Source: Albibacterium bauzanense
GTDB lineage: Bacteria > Bacteroidota > Bacteroidia > Sphingobacteriales > Sphingobacteriaceae
Assembly: GCF_004339765.1 (NCBI RefSeq)
Contig: NZ_SMGO01000003.1
Location: 124,001 to 188,000, forward strand
Reading direction: 5' to 3'
Length of the DNA stretch: 64,000 nt
Position numbers and translations under genes: made by a program. This document shows, in pieces, positions 52,417 through 61,512 of the stretch (positions are counted from its first letter, which is position 1; each line of letters opens with the position of its first letter). Below the pieces are notes generated by a model, which saw only the letters and a list, made by a program, of their open reading frames with translations, made no database searches and was not told where the DNA came from.

Positions 52417-54888
52417 ATGGATAATAACACAAAAAATCAATCCGGCTCCAATGTATATCAAAAGGTAGTATTTGTTATCATCTCCTGCGGTATCGCATTG
52501 GGTTTAGCATATTTTATCAGCAAAGTTGCTTTCGATGAAATGCTAAATAAGGTGAATATAATTTCTACACCAAACGAAAAACTTCGCTTGGTGAGCCGTA
52601 TCTCGCGTGATATATTACAAATAGATCAGGTGCAGAGAGCTCAGGTTTTAAATCATAAAGACTATAGCGGCTTTGCAAACGAATCTAACTTTATACTCCA
52701 ATCGCTAGACACACTAAAAGGTCTGTATTCTATCAATAGTTTACAGAGTAAACGTATTGATTCCATTCGAGTTTTACTAAATGAACGAGATAAACTATTC
52801 AATTCTTACATCCAGGTAAGAAGAAACTTAGTAGATAATCAAGCTTTCTCAAATCAAATTAAAAACATTAGTTCCTTAATTCAAGAGGTCCCTAAGAGCG
52901 ATAGTAAGATCATTACTACTGAAAAAAAGGTTACAACAAAAACGATAGACCCTTCCACTCAAGTCGATGACCGCGGATTCTTTGCCAAGCTTTTTGGTGT
53001 TAAGAACAAACCTGAAAGCAATGCTCAAGCAGACGTTCCACAAACGGTTCACGAAGAATTAAATGTTAAAATAGATACGATAGAGAATGTTCGTGATGAA
53101 AATACGGAAGCTAAAATAGATCAGGCCATTCAGGCCCTGGAAGCTAAACAAAGACAAAAAAGTGCAACATTTATAAACCACGAAACGGAATTAACCCTGG
53201 CAGGAAATATCCTGGTAAGTGACATGTTCAATATCCTGCATGAAGTAGAACAGGAAGCTATGCACCAAATGGAGTTTGAGAACCTGGAGGCCAGAACCGT
53301 GGTAAATCAAAGTGTAAGACGGATTAGCTTTATCTTACTATCTTTCTTTCTGATCTCTGCGGTATTGATCTATTTCATATTAACCGACTTAAGAAAAGGA
53401 ACCAATTACCGTCTGGCGCTCGAAAATGCCAAGAATGCGGCCGAATACCATGGTGCTGCCAAGCAACGCTTTCTATCAAACATGAGTCATGAATTGCGTA
53501 CGCCCCTACAATCGATAATTGGATATGCCGAACAATTAAAATACGCCAATAAAGACGCAGAGAAGATCAATGTTATATACCAATCGTCACAACACTTATT
53601 GCAAATTGTAAATGAAGTACTGGATTACAACCGCATTAATTCAGGTAAATTTAATTTTCAGAAAGAAGTACTCAACCTACAGGATCTTGCAGAGGAAGTA
53701 GCTACAGCCATGCGTCCGCAAGCCAAACAAAAGAATATAGAACTTAATCTTTCAACACGGATCGCGGGTGATGGATTGGTACTAGGTGATGCATTCCGTT
53801 TAAAACAGATCTTATTTAACCTGGTTGGGAATGCAATAAAATTCACAGACCATGGAGAAGTTCTATTACAGGTTACATCCACAGATTACGGTACAAATAC
53901 TGATATTAATTACCGCATTCAAGATACCGGTCCAGGAATCCCAGCGGAAGATATTGATAAAATATTTGATGAATTTGAGCAATCCACGAACTCAGACTCA
54001 GGCATTCATTTTGGTAATGGATTAGGACTATCTATTGTAAAAACCTTAGTTAAGGCAATGAATGGCCAAATAGATGTAAAAAGTATTTTAGAAAAGGGTT
54101 CTGTTTTCACAGTAACCTTTAGTTTACCAACAGCCTCATTAGATCAAATTGCTCTTCCTGCCCTTCCAACATTAAAACCGGCATCTTCTTTCAAAAATAC
54201 AGTCTGGTTGATAGACGATGATAACTTTATCCTGGATCTCTGCCATAGTATCTTAAGCAAGTATGGTATTGATCATCGGTATTTCCAATCACCTAAAGAT
54301 GCATTGGATCACTCCTTTGATGAAAACCTGAGTCATATTTTCACAGATATGCGTATGCCCGAAATTAATGGCAAGGACCTCTATAAAAAACTCCGGGAGA
54401 AATATGATGGCTCAGTAAAAATCATTGCTTTCACAGCTCAGGCACTACCAGAAGAACGAAAAGATATTCTTTCATTCGGGTTTGATGGACTTCTTTTAAA
54501 GCCTTTTAAAGAAGCTGACCTGTTGGAAGCCTTAGGAATATTTGTTAATAGAAACGACTTTGTTATAGATGAAGATCAACTAGTTAAAGATAATCTGGAA
54601 GAACTGGATAAAGAATGGATTATCAAGCTCTTTACAAACGATACTGAAAAAGATTTAAAGGAATTACATGATAGCTTTCATTCTAAGAACCACGATAAAA
54701 CCGAACTACTTATTCATCGCATGGCAGGAAGAACAGCACAATTGGGAGGAGATCATATTGCCTTTAAGCTTAGAAAGATGGAAATCGATCTCAGAAACGG
54801 AGAATCAATCACCTTACATCAAATAAAAGAAATCGATAATCTATTACAGCAGTTCATCTTAGACATTCATAAAAAAGAAATGTCCTAA
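52417..54888 (+). CDS. Hybrid sensor histidine kinase with receiver and HPt domains
   Basis: This is an 823-residue membrane-bound sensor. The first membrane helix is at about 14-33. A periplasmic region of about 260 residues with coiled-coil character and a lysine/threonine-rich stretch follows, with the second helix at about 300-322. The HisKA phosphorylation site is His358 in SNMSHELRTPLQSIIGY. The ATPase domain has the N-box LVGNAIKFTDHGEV and G-boxes IQDTGPGIPAEDIDKIFDEF and GNGLGLSIVKTLV. A receiver carries the acceptor Asp644 in FTDMRMPEINGKDLY. A C-terminal HPt carries His767 in LLIHRMAGRTAQLGG. It forms a complete four-step phosphorelay short of an output protein. No partner gene is adjacent, so target and signal are unknown. 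Confidence 0.92.
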   Translation: MDNNTKNQSGSNVYQKVVFVIISCGIALGLAYFISKVAFDEMLNKVNIISTPNEKLRLVSRISRDILQIDQVQRAQVLNHKDYSGFANESNFILQSLDTLKGLYSINSLQSKRIDSIRVLLNERDKLFNSYIQVRRNLVDNQAFSNQIKNISSLIQEVPKSDSKIITTEKKVTTKTIDPSTQVDDRGFFAKLFGVKNKPESNAQADVPQTVHEELNVKIDTIENVRDENTEAKIDQAIQALEAKQRQKSATFINHETELTLAGNILVSDMFNILHEVEQEAMHQMEFENLEARTVVNQSVRRISFILLSFFLISAVLIYFILTDLRKGTNYRLALENAKNAAEYHGAAKQRFLSNMSHELRTPLQSIIGYAEQLKYANKDAEKINVIYQSSQHLLQIVNEVLDYNRINSGKFNFQKEVLNLQDLAEEVATAMRPQAKQKNIELNLSTRIAGDGLVLGDAFRLKQILFNLVGNAIKFTDHGEVLLQVTSTDYGTNTDINYRIQDTGPGIPAEDIDKIFDEFEQSTNSDSGIHFGNGLGLSIVKTLVKAMNGQIDVKSILEKGSVFTVTFSLPTASLDQIALPALPTLKPASSFKNTVWLIDDDNFILDLCHSILSKYGIDHRYFQSPKDALDHSFDENLSHIFTDMRMPEINGKDLYKKLREKYDGSVKIIAFTAQALPEERKDILSFGFDGLLLKPFKEADLLEALGIFVNRNDFVIDEDQLVKDNLEELDKEWIIKLFTNDTEKDLKELHDSFHSKNHDKTELLIHRMAGRTAQLGGDHIAFKLRKMEIDLRNGESITLHQIKEIDNLLQQFILDIHKKEMS

Positions 54889-54971
54889 GCATTTTATTTT
54901 CATAAAACCTTTTCTAAAATAATTGTTTTTATCTTAGCAGATAAAGCATTCCTACGTCCAATTTAACTCAA

Positions 54972-57095
54972 ATGGCAAAAAATAACACATTTAAAAATAT
55001 TCTCACCCAACTGATTACCGAAGTCTTACAAAAATCCGGTAATCAAGCTTTGAATTACAAGCAAGTAAGTGCAAAACTGAACTTGCCCGATCAAGACTCA
55101 AAGATGGGGATACAAGAAATCCTAAAAGCGGGTACTCGCTCAGGTATATTCAAAGAAGTAGCCAAAGGAAAATATATTCTTAAAGAACTGCGGACTGTAC
55201 TTACCGGCAGAGTGGATATGACTGCTGATGGATCAGCTTATATTGTCACAGACGATGAATTTGAAGACGACATCTACATCGCTCCCAGAAAACTTAGAAA
55301 CGCTCTCCATGGTGATATTGTAAAAATTCATGCCTATGAAAGTAAGCGTATAGGAAAGAAGGAAGGTGAAGTAGTAGAAATCGTAGAAAGAGCTCGAAAA
55401 AGTTTTACAGGAGTGCTCAAAGTGTCTCCACGTTTCGCTTTTCTAATTGCTGATGATCGTAAAATGCTTCATGACATCTTTATTCCTATTGAAGATTTAA
55501 ATGGGGCTAAAGACGGTGAAAAAGTAGTAGTAACTATTACCGACTGGCCTGAAGGAAGTAAAAACCCGGTTGGAAAAGTTACTGACATACTCGGTGCTCA
55601 AGGAGAGAATAACACCGAAATGAATGCTATACTTGCTGACTACGGCTTTCCTTTATCATTTCCTACTGCCGTGGAAAAGGAAGCTGAAGAACTATCTGCA
55701 CAAATACCTGCTGAGGAAATAGCAAAAAGAAAAGATTTTAGAAATAAATTAACCTTCACAATCGATCCATTTGATGCCAAAGATTTTGACGATGCTATTT
55801 CTTTCGTACAACTTGAAAATGGCAACTACGAAATCGGTGTGCACATTGCAGATGTTACGCATTATGTAAACCCGGATACAGCCTTAGATCATGAAGCCTT
55901 TGAACGAGGAACCTCGGTGTACCTCGTGGATCGAGTAATTCCAATGTTGCCAGAAAGGCTTTCAAATAATCTATGCTCTTTAAGGCCCAATGAAGATAAG
56001 CTTTGCTTTTCAGCCGTTTTCGAACTAGATGAAAAAGCAAATATTCTATCTGAGTGGTTCGGAAAAACAGTTATTCACTCTGATAAACGTTTAAGCTATG
56101 AAGATGCCCAAGAGCTGATTGAAAGCAAACAGGGTGAACTAAGCCAAGAATTAGAGCTCTTAAATAAATTGGCCTACATTATGCGTGATAAGCGCTTCAA
56201 AAGTGGTGCTATCAGCTTTGAAACAGCTGAAACAAAATTCCATTTAGATAAAAATGGAAAACCACTAGGAGTATATGTTCGAGAACGCAAAGACGCGCAT
56301 AAACTCATTGAAGATTATATGCTTCTGGCGAACAAAAAGGTAGCTGAATTTATCGGAAAAAATCATAAAGGCAAAAGCAAACTAACTTTCGTTTATCGTG
56401 CTCATGATGTCCCAAAAGAATCCAGCTTGCTTAATTTCGCTCAATTTGCAGCTCGCTTCGGTTATAAAATAAACATGACGTCTAGCAAAGAAACTGCCCA
56501 CTCCTTAAACCATTTAATGGAAGAAGTGGAAGGCACGAAAGAGCAGAATGTTCTTACCCAACTGGCTATCCGTTCCATGGCAAAGGCAATCTATACTACC
56601 AAAAGTACCAGTCATTATGGTTTAGGTTTTGATTACTATACTCATTTCACTTCTCCTATTCGTAGATATCCAGACATGATGGTACATCGCTTGTTAGAAC
56701 ATTATCTCGATAATGGTAAATCCGTAAGCGAGGAAGCCTATGAGAAAATGTCCGTACATGCGTCTCAAATGGAAAAAAGAGCTGCGGATGCAGAAAGGGC
56801 TTCCGTAAAATATAAACAAGCAGAATATCTGTTAGATCAAATCGGAACTGAATATATAGGAATTATCTCGGGTGTCACAGAATGGGGTATGTACGTTGAA
56901 ATTGAAGAGAATAAGTGCGAAGGAATGATTCGACTGCGTGATATGACTGATGACTTCTATGCTCTTGATGAAAAGAACTATGCAATCATCGGCCAACGGA
57001 AAAAGAAAAAATATCAATTAGGCGATGAAGTTCGGGTAAGAGTTAAGAACGTAGATCTAACAAAAAGACAAATAGATTTTACCTTAGTATCATAA
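54972..57095 (+). CDS. rnr: Ribonuclease R
   Basis: This 707-residue 3'-to-5' exoribonuclease degrades structured RNA. An N-terminal helix-turn-helix-like domain (LNYKQVSAKLNLPDQDSKMG) is followed by cold-shock domains (residues about 75-220). The RNB catalytic domain has the metal-binding aspartates in TIDPFDAKDFDDAISF near residue 258, and the C-terminal S1 domain contains GIISGVTEWGMYVEIEENKC. It is shorter than E. coli RNase R (813), as usual in Bacteroidota. It is followed 30 bases later by a polyprenyl diphosphate synthase gene, possibly co-transcribed. Confidence 0.95.
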   Translation: MAKNNTFKNILTQLITEVLQKSGNQALNYKQVSAKLNLPDQDSKMGIQEILKAGTRSGIFKEVAKGKYILKELRTVLTGRVDMTADGSAYIVTDDEFEDDIYIAPRKLRNALHGDIVKIHAYESKRIGKKEGEVVEIVERARKSFTGVLKVSPRFAFLIADDRKMLHDIFIPIEDLNGAKDGEKVVVTITDWPEGSKNPVGKVTDILGAQGENNTEMNAILADYGFPLSFPTAVEKEAEELSAQIPAEEIAKRKDFRNKLTFTIDPFDAKDFDDAISFVQLENGNYEIGVHIADVTHYVNPDTALDHEAFERGTSVYLVDRVIPMLPERLSNNLCSLRPNEDKLCFSAVFELDEKANILSEWFGKTVIHSDKRLSYEDAQELIESKQGELSQELELLNKLAYIMRDKRFKSGAISFETAETKFHLDKNGKPLGVYVRERKDAHKLIEDYMLLANKKVAEFIGKNHKGKSKLTFVYRAHDVPKESSLLNFAQFAARFGYKINMTSSKETAHSLNHLMEEVEGTKEQNVLTQLAIRSMAKAIYTTKSTSHYGLGFDYYTHFTSPIRRYPDMMVHRLLEHYLDNGKSVSEEAYEKMSVHASQMEKRAADAERASVKYKQAEYLLDQIGTEYIGIISGVTEWGMYVEIEENKCEGMIRLRDMTDDFYALDEKNYAIIGQRKKKKYQLGDEVRVRVKNVDLTKRQIDFTLVS

Positions 57096-57125
57096 AAGTT
57101 TAGCTTTGTGCTTTTGACAGAAACT

Positions 57126-58100
57126 ATGCAGGAGGTTAAGCTTTATCAAGATATTATTAATGAAGGTTTAAGAAATATTAAATTTCCAGAAAAGCCGGTA
57201 GATCTATACGAACCCATTCAATATCTATTAAGTATAGGTGGTAAAAGATTAAGACCAGCTTTGACACTTCTATCAGCCGAAATGTTTGATTGTGATGCTC
57301 ATGCAGCTCTTCCTACCGCAATGGCAGTTGAAGTATTTCACAATTTCAGCCTGATGCATGATGATATTATGGATAAAGCTCCTTTACGTCGTGGGAGAGC
57401 AACTGTGCATGAAAAGTGGGGCACGAATACCGCTATTCTTTCAGGAGACTTTATGCTTATTCAGTCCTATCAATTCATTTCACAAAACGACCCTGCAGTC
57501 TTGCCATCCTTATTATCTGTTTTTAATCGCACAGCAGCCGAAGTATGTATGGGGCAACAATTTGATATGGACTTTGAGAAAAGCACCAACATCAATATCT
57601 CAGACTATATTGGAATGATCCGATTAAAAACCGCTGTTCTTATCGGAGCTGCTCTGCAATTAGGTGCTATTGTTGCAAAAACAGATAATAACAATGCAAA
57701 TCTTCTATACCAATGCGGAGAAAACTTAGGAATTGCATTTCAATTACAGGATGACCTCCTAGATGTTTTTGGAGACAGTGCTAAATTCGGAAAACAAATT
57801 GGTGGAGATATCCTCGAAAACAAGAAAACATTCTTACTCCTAAAAGCACTGGAATTAGCAAACGAAGAAGACAGGCTTGAAATTCTATCCTGGTTAAATA
57901 AAAAAGAATATAACCCTGCAGAAAAGATCTCTTCCATCGTTAACCTATACAACAAGCTAAATATACAAAGCTATATTAAGCAAGAAATGAACCGATATAC
58001 AGACATGGCTTTCTCTGCCCTGGCTGAAATCCCGATCGCAGAGAACAAAAAAGAACCTTTACACCGATTGGCTGAAACCTTATTAGTACGTAATCAATAA
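57126..58100 (+). CDS. Polyprenyl diphosphate synthase (trans-type)
   Basis: This 324-residue prenyl chain elongation enzyme has the first aspartate-rich motif LMHDDIMD near residue 78 and the second LQDDLLD near residue 210. GGKRLRPALTLLSAEMF lies near residue 37. It uses isopentenyl diphosphate to lengthen an allylic diphosphate, most likely for the menaquinone side chain or undecaprenyl precursors; the chain length is not readable here. A GTG at 57108 opens the frame six residues earlier, but the ATG at 57126 is the better start. It is ended by the 50-bp palindrome at 58111. Confidence 0.92.
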   Translation: MQEVKLYQDIINEGLRNIKFPEKPVDLYEPIQYLLSIGGKRLRPALTLLSAEMFDCDAHAALPTAMAVEVFHNFSLMHDDIMDKAPLRRGRATVHEKWGTNTAILSGDFMLIQSYQFISQNDPAVLPSLLSVFNRTAAEVCMGQQFDMDFEKSTNINISDYIGMIRLKTAVLIGAALQLGAIVAKTDNNNANLLYQCGENLGIAFQLQDDLLDVFGDSAKFGKQIGGDILENKKTFLLLKALELANEEDRLEILSWLNKKEYNPAEKISSIVNLYNKLNIQSYIKQEMNRYTDMAFSALAEIPIAENKKEPLHRLAETLLVRNQ

Positions 58101-58110
58101 TTCAATTCCT

Positions 58111-58160
58111 ACATAACAGAAAAGGCTCAATTCATATGAATTGAGCCTTTTCTGTTATGT
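58111..58160. terminator. Perfect 50-bp palindrome, bidirectional terminator
   Basis: The 25 bases from 58111 (ACATAACAGAAAAGGCTCAA, then TTCAT) are followed directly by their exact reverse complement to 58160, with no spacer. The stem lies between the convergent polyprenyl synthase and rpmA genes and has a U-rich arm in each direction (CCTTTTCTGTT). It is a terminator by position; the perfection and length are exceptional. Confidence 0.9.
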
Positions 58161-58175
58161 ATAAGCTAGTGCTAC

Positions 58176-58538
58176 TTATTCTGCAACAGGAGCTTCTGCT
58201 TTAGCAGCTTTAGTTTCTTTCTTTACAGCAGCAACTTTAACTTCTTTTTTCGCAGCAGGTGCTGCTTCAACAGTTTCAGGTTGTGCAAAAGGAATTACAG
58301 AAACGTATGATTTATTATCTGCTTTCTTTTTGAAAACAACTTTACCATCAATCATTGCAAAAATTGTATGATCTTTTCCTAAACCTACATTTTTATCAGG
58401 ATGATGCTTAGTACCACGCTGGCGAACAATAATGTTTCCTGCAATAGCATCCTGACCTCCAAAAATCTTAATACCTAATCGTTTACTATGCGACTCACGG
58501 CCGTTCTTAGAACTACCCGCACCTTTTTTATGTGCCAT
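58176..58538 (-). CDS. rpmA: 50S ribosomal protein L27 with extended tail
   Basis: This 120-residue ribosomal protein carries the L27 core in residues 1-84: [61 protein letters not shown]27 proteins usually stop near residue 85-90. Here a tail of about 36 residues follows, made almost only of Ala, Lys, Val, Glu and Pro, with repeated AAxxKE-like units. The N-terminus lacks the extra leader of Firmicutes L27 proteins that are processed, so Ala2 follows the Met directly. It lies 42 bases after rplU on the same strand. Confidence 0.95.
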   Translation of the reverse strand: MAHKKGAGSSKNGRESHSKRLGIKIFGGQDAIAGNIIVRQRGTKHHPDKNVGLGKDHTIFAMIDGKVVFKKKADNKSYVSVIPFAQPETVEAAPAAKKEVKVAAVKKETKAAKAEAPVAE

Positions 58539-58580
58539 TTTTTATATTTTTTTGGTATAAAATACCCGTTTTACAATCAA

Positions 58581-58892
58581 TTATAATGAAATACCTGTAA
58601 TTTCTATTTTAGAAAATTGTTGGCGGTGACCATTTTTCTTTTTATAGCCTTTACGACGTTTTTTCTTGAAAACGATTACCTTATCTCCTTTTAAATGTGA
58701 CAAAATTTTAGCTGAAACCTTAGCACCTTTTAACGAAGGAGTTCCTACGCTAAATTTGCCACCATCTTCTGCTAACAATACATTGTCAAATTCAATACTA
58801 GCGCCTTCTTCTCCTTGTAAGCGATGTACAAAGATTTTTTGGTCTTTTGCAACTTTGAATTGCTGTCCGGCTATATTTACTATTGCGTACAT
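58581..58892 (-). CDS. rplU: 50S ribosomal protein L21
   Basis: This 103-residue ribosomal protein begins MYAIVNIAGQQFKVAKDQKI and contains the family end segment VIVFKKKRRKGYKKKNGHRQ. It binds 23S rRNA and is paired with L27, encoded just downstream, as in most bacteria. The promoter is at 58928-58958. Confidence 0.98.
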   Translation of the reverse strand: MYAIVNIAGQQFKVAKDQKIFVHRLQGEEGASIEFDNVLLAEDGGKFSVGTPSLKGAKVSAKILSHLKGDKVIVFKKKRRKGYKKKNGHRQQFSKIEITGISL

Positions 58893-58927
58893 TGTTAATT
58901 AATTAAATTGATGAATAAAATGAAGCG

Positions 58928-58958
58928 CAAAGCTAAGAATTTATTCTTCCTCTACAAA
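58928..58958 (-). promoter_or_regulatory. Promoter of rplU-rpmA
   Basis: The reverse strand reads TTTG (58958-58955), exactly 19 bases, then TAGCTTTG (58935-58928). This is a full match to the Bacteroidota consensus, as expected of strongly expressed ribosomal genes. The best promoter in the window. Confidence 0.8.
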
Positions 58959-58987
58959 AAATATTATCGATTTGTTTTTAGGCCTGA

Positions 58988-59485
58988 TTAACGATCTTGT
59001 GCATCGTTTAATAAACGCTGCATCTCCCCTACCAGAGACTTAGCCGCATCCAATAATTTAGGGTTCCCGTTATAATTAACATCCACCAACATCTGCTTAC
59101 TCTTCTCCTTATAATTGAATTCTACATAGAAATGAGTTGATTTCTGAGCATCCTCCGGATTATCTGTCGAGGTCATATCATCCGGGAAATTCCAGAAACC
59201 CAATTCAGCTGCCTTATGGTGAATATAAATAAAGTCATCCTTATTTAAATGCACGGTAGTACTTACCAAAGAGTCACTTGCATTTAAATATTGATAGGTA
59301 TTAGTCCTTGAGTCAAACTGGTTTATTAAATTAGTCCCTTCACCATACTTAAACACGATAGACTCCAGATCATAAGAACGATACGGCGCATTTTGAATCA
59401 TTTTACTGTAGTAATAAACACAATAGATAAAGAACGATCCAAAAATAGATAAACTAAGAAAAATGGTCTTTGCGCGGTTGCTCAT
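58988..59485 (-). CDS. Small membrane-anchored protein of unknown function
   Basis: This 165-residue protein has one N-terminal membrane segment (residues about 8-26, IFLSLSIFGSFFIYCVYY), so it is anchored with the rest outside the cytoplasm. The soluble part has alternating strand-like segments and a few charged turns. The stretch AAELGFWNFPDDMTSTDNPE, followed by THFYVEFNYKEKSKQMLVD, gives it a compact lipocalin- or cystatin-like look, but no family is recognised. The upstream promoter is good (59510-59540). It sits between rplU and rnpB, so its function cannot be read from context. Confidence 0.7.
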   Translation of the reverse strand: MSNRAKTIFLSLSIFGSFFIYCVYYYSKMIQNAPYRSYDLESIVFKYGEGTNLINQFDSRTNTYQYLNASDSLVSTTVHLNKDDFIYIHHKAAELGFWNFPDDMTSTDNPEDAQKSTHFYVEFNYKEKSKQMLVDVNYNGNPKLLDAAKSLVGEMQRLLNDAQDR

Positions 59486-59509
59486 AAAGAAAAATTAAAA
59501 TAATAAACG

Positions 59510-59540
59510 CAAAAATAGCTATTTAACCACAGCTTCACAA
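59510..59540 (-). promoter_or_regulatory. Promoter of the small membrane-anchored protein gene
   Basis: The reverse strand reads TTG (59540-59538), 20 bases, then TATTTTTG (59517-59510), fitting the TTG-N19/20-TAnnTTTG pattern. It lies 24 bases before the ATG at 59485. It is divergent from rnpB. Confidence 0.65.
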
Positions 59541-59598
59541 CAAATCTGTTGAGACTCCATCTCAATTGCAGGTATTACTAAAAATCTCATTAATTTCA

Positions 59599-59606
59599 TA
59601 TCTTTG
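59599..59606 (+). promoter_or_regulatory. -7 box of rnpB
   Basis: TATCTTTG fits TAnnTTTG and lies about 13 bases before the start of the RNase P RNA. A TTG at the standard distance is not seen. Confidence 0.5.
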
Positions 59607-59618
59607 AATAAAACAATA

Positions 59619-59999
59619 AAAAGCAAGCTGAGCTGTCGCCGTAACATCGTGTTAAGGAGGAAAGTCCGGGCAACATAGAGCATCTCGCTTCCTAACAGGA
59701 AGGCAGTTGTAAAAGACTGACGGAAAGTGCCACAGAAAATATACCGCCTGCTTACATGTAAGCAGGTAAGGGTGAAAACGAGAGGTAAGAGCTCCCGGTT
59801 GTGTGTGGTGACACGCATGGCGGTAAACCCCGAGAGTTGAAAGGTCAAATAGGTTTCAAATCGGGAGTTGCTCGCTCCCTTTGCCATCGGCAAATTTGAA
59901 ACGGGTAGACCGTTAGACCTTGCTAGCAATGGCAAGGCTAGATAAATGACAGATAAAGAATCAAATCTAAAACAGAATCCGGCTTATAGGCTTGCTTTT
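59619..59999 (+). ncRNA. rnpB: RNase P RNA, bacterial class A
   Basis: This is the catalytic RNA that removes the 5' leader of tRNA precursors. The conserved P4-side motif GAGGAAAGTCCGGGC lies at 59656-59670, and the distal side is ACAGAATCCGGCTTA near 59972. ACAGAAAATATACCGCC (59732), GGTAAGGGTGAAA (59767) and AGATAAATGACAGATAAAGA (59940) are class A landmarks. The ends AAGCAAGC and GGCTTGCTT pair as P1. A T-rich run (TTTTTATTTT) follows. Ends are approximate by a few bases. Confidence 0.95.
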
Positions 60000-60087
60000 T
60001 ATTTTAATAATATTGTTGCATTCTTACCCATTAATATTTATTCTTGCAAATAGTTTTGTGTAATATAAACCTTAGAATCCTGTATAA

Positions 60088-61512
60088 ATGTCAAACAAGA
60101 AAAGCGGTACTAAAGTCTTAATCATTGATGATGAACGTGCAATTCGTAGTACTTTACGAGAAATTCTTGAATACGAAAATTATATTGTTACCGATGTAGA
60201 TAATGGAATCGACGGTTTAGAAGTTATCAAAAAAGATAATATCAGTTTGGTATTATGCGACATCAAGATGAGCCGAATGGATGGAATGGAAGTTCTGTCT
60301 GAAGCTTTAAAGATCAAACCAGATCTACCCTTCATTATGATTTCCGGTCACGGAACCGTAGAAACAGCTGTAGAAGCAAGCAGAAAAGGCGCTTATGATT
60401 TTATATCAAAACCACCCGATTTAAATCGCTTGTTAATTACAGTACGCAATGCGCTGGAACGTGGCAACCTGGTTACAGAAACCAAAGTTCTTAAACGCAG
60501 AGTTAGCAAAACCCGGGTAATATTAGGAGAGTCTGAACCTATCAACCGAATTAAAGAAACCATTGACCGGGTGGCTCCAACAGAAGCACGTGTTTTAATT
60601 ACCGGTGCAAATGGAAGTGGAAAAGAATTGGTTGCCAGGTGGTTGCATGAAAAATCAAACCGATGCGATGCTCCTCTTATTGAAGTCAACTGTGCTGCCA
60701 TTCCATCCGAACTCATTGAAAGTGAACTTTTTGGTCACGAAAAGGGGTCATTTACTTCGGCTGTTAAGCAACGGATCGGAAAATTTGAGCAAGCTCATAA
60801 CGGAACCCTCTTTTTAGATGAAATCGGAGATATGAGCCTATCTGCGCAAGCAAAAGTATTGCGTGCTCTTCAGGAAAATAAAATCACACGTGTAGGCGGA
60901 GAAAAAGAAATAGAAATTAATGTTCGTGTAATTGCTGCTACAAACAAAGATCTGCTTCAGGAAATAGAGAATGGCACATTCCGAATGGACTTATATCACC
61001 GCCTGAGTGTAATTTTAATTAATGTTCCGCCTCTTGCTGAACGTAGTGATGACATTCCTATTATTGCGAAAGAATTCTGTTCAGAAATATGCTCTGATTA
61101 TGGAATGCCAGAAAAGAAACTGGCACCGGATGCTATAGAAGCTTTAAAGAGTTTACCGTGGACAGGGAATATTCGTGAACTAAGGAACATGATTGAGCGC
61201 TTAATCATATTAAGTGACAAGGTAATTACTCAGAATGATGTAATCATTTATGCAAATCCATCATCTGCACATCATAACAGCAATACTAGTCCAAGTCATA
61301 GCACTCCGCCTTCTCAAAATGGTCAGTCTGAAATCGATTACGATAAATTCGAATCATTTCAGGATTATAAAGACCAAACCGAGAAAAACTACATAAAATA
61401 CAAGTTAGAAAAGAATGCCTGGAACGTGTCAAAAACTGCTGATGATATAGAAATTCAACGCAGTCATCTTTACAGCAAAATAGAAAAATACGGATTAAAG
61501 CGCGACAACTAA
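60088..61512 (+). CDS. NtrC-family sigma-54-dependent response regulator
   Basis: This 474-residue protein has an N-terminal receiver with acidic pair Asp14-Asp15 (LIIDDERAIR) and phospho-acceptor Asp58 (LVLCDIKMSRMDG). A central AAA+ domain follows, with Walker A GANGSGKELVARW near residue 173 and Walker B TLFLDEIGDM. The C-terminal Fis-type helix-turn-helix is AWNVSKTADDIEIQRSHLYS. The sigma-54 contact loop, normally GAFTGA, reads GSFTSA (residues 220-225); the essential Phe and Thr are kept. Between the AAA+ and Fis domains is a serine/histidine/asparagine-rich linker. A TAGTTTTG at 60051 may be its -7 box. No kinase partner is adjacent. It converges with the YqgE gene, overlapping by four bases. 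Confidence 0.93.
   Translation: MSNKKSGTKVLIIDDERAIRSTLREILEYENYIVTDVDNGIDGLEVIKKDNISLVLCDIKMSRMDGMEVLSEALKIKPDLPFIMISGHGTVETAVEASRKGAYDFISKPPDLNRLLITVRNALERGNLVTETKVLKRRVSKTRVILGESEPINRIKETIDRVAPTEARVLITGANGSGKELVARWLHEKSNRCDAPLIEVNCAAIPSELIESELFGHEKGSFTSAVKQRIGKFEQAHNGTLFLDEIGDMSLSAQAKVLRALQENKITRVGGEKEIEINVRVIAATNKDLLQEIENGTFRMDLYHRLSVILINVPPLAERSDDIPIIAKEFCSEICSDYGMPEKKLAPDAIEALKSLPWTGNIRELRNMIERLIILSDKVITQNDVIIYANPSSAHHNSNTSPSHSTPPSQNGQSEIDYDKFESFQDYKDQTEKNYIKYKLEKNAWNVSKTADDIEIQRSHLYSKIEKYGLKRDN

Noticed and set aside
59519-59935. 138-codon open frame on the reverse strand
   Set aside because: It lies inside the RNase P RNA gene on the opposite strand, and its composition reflects that RNA rather than a protein.
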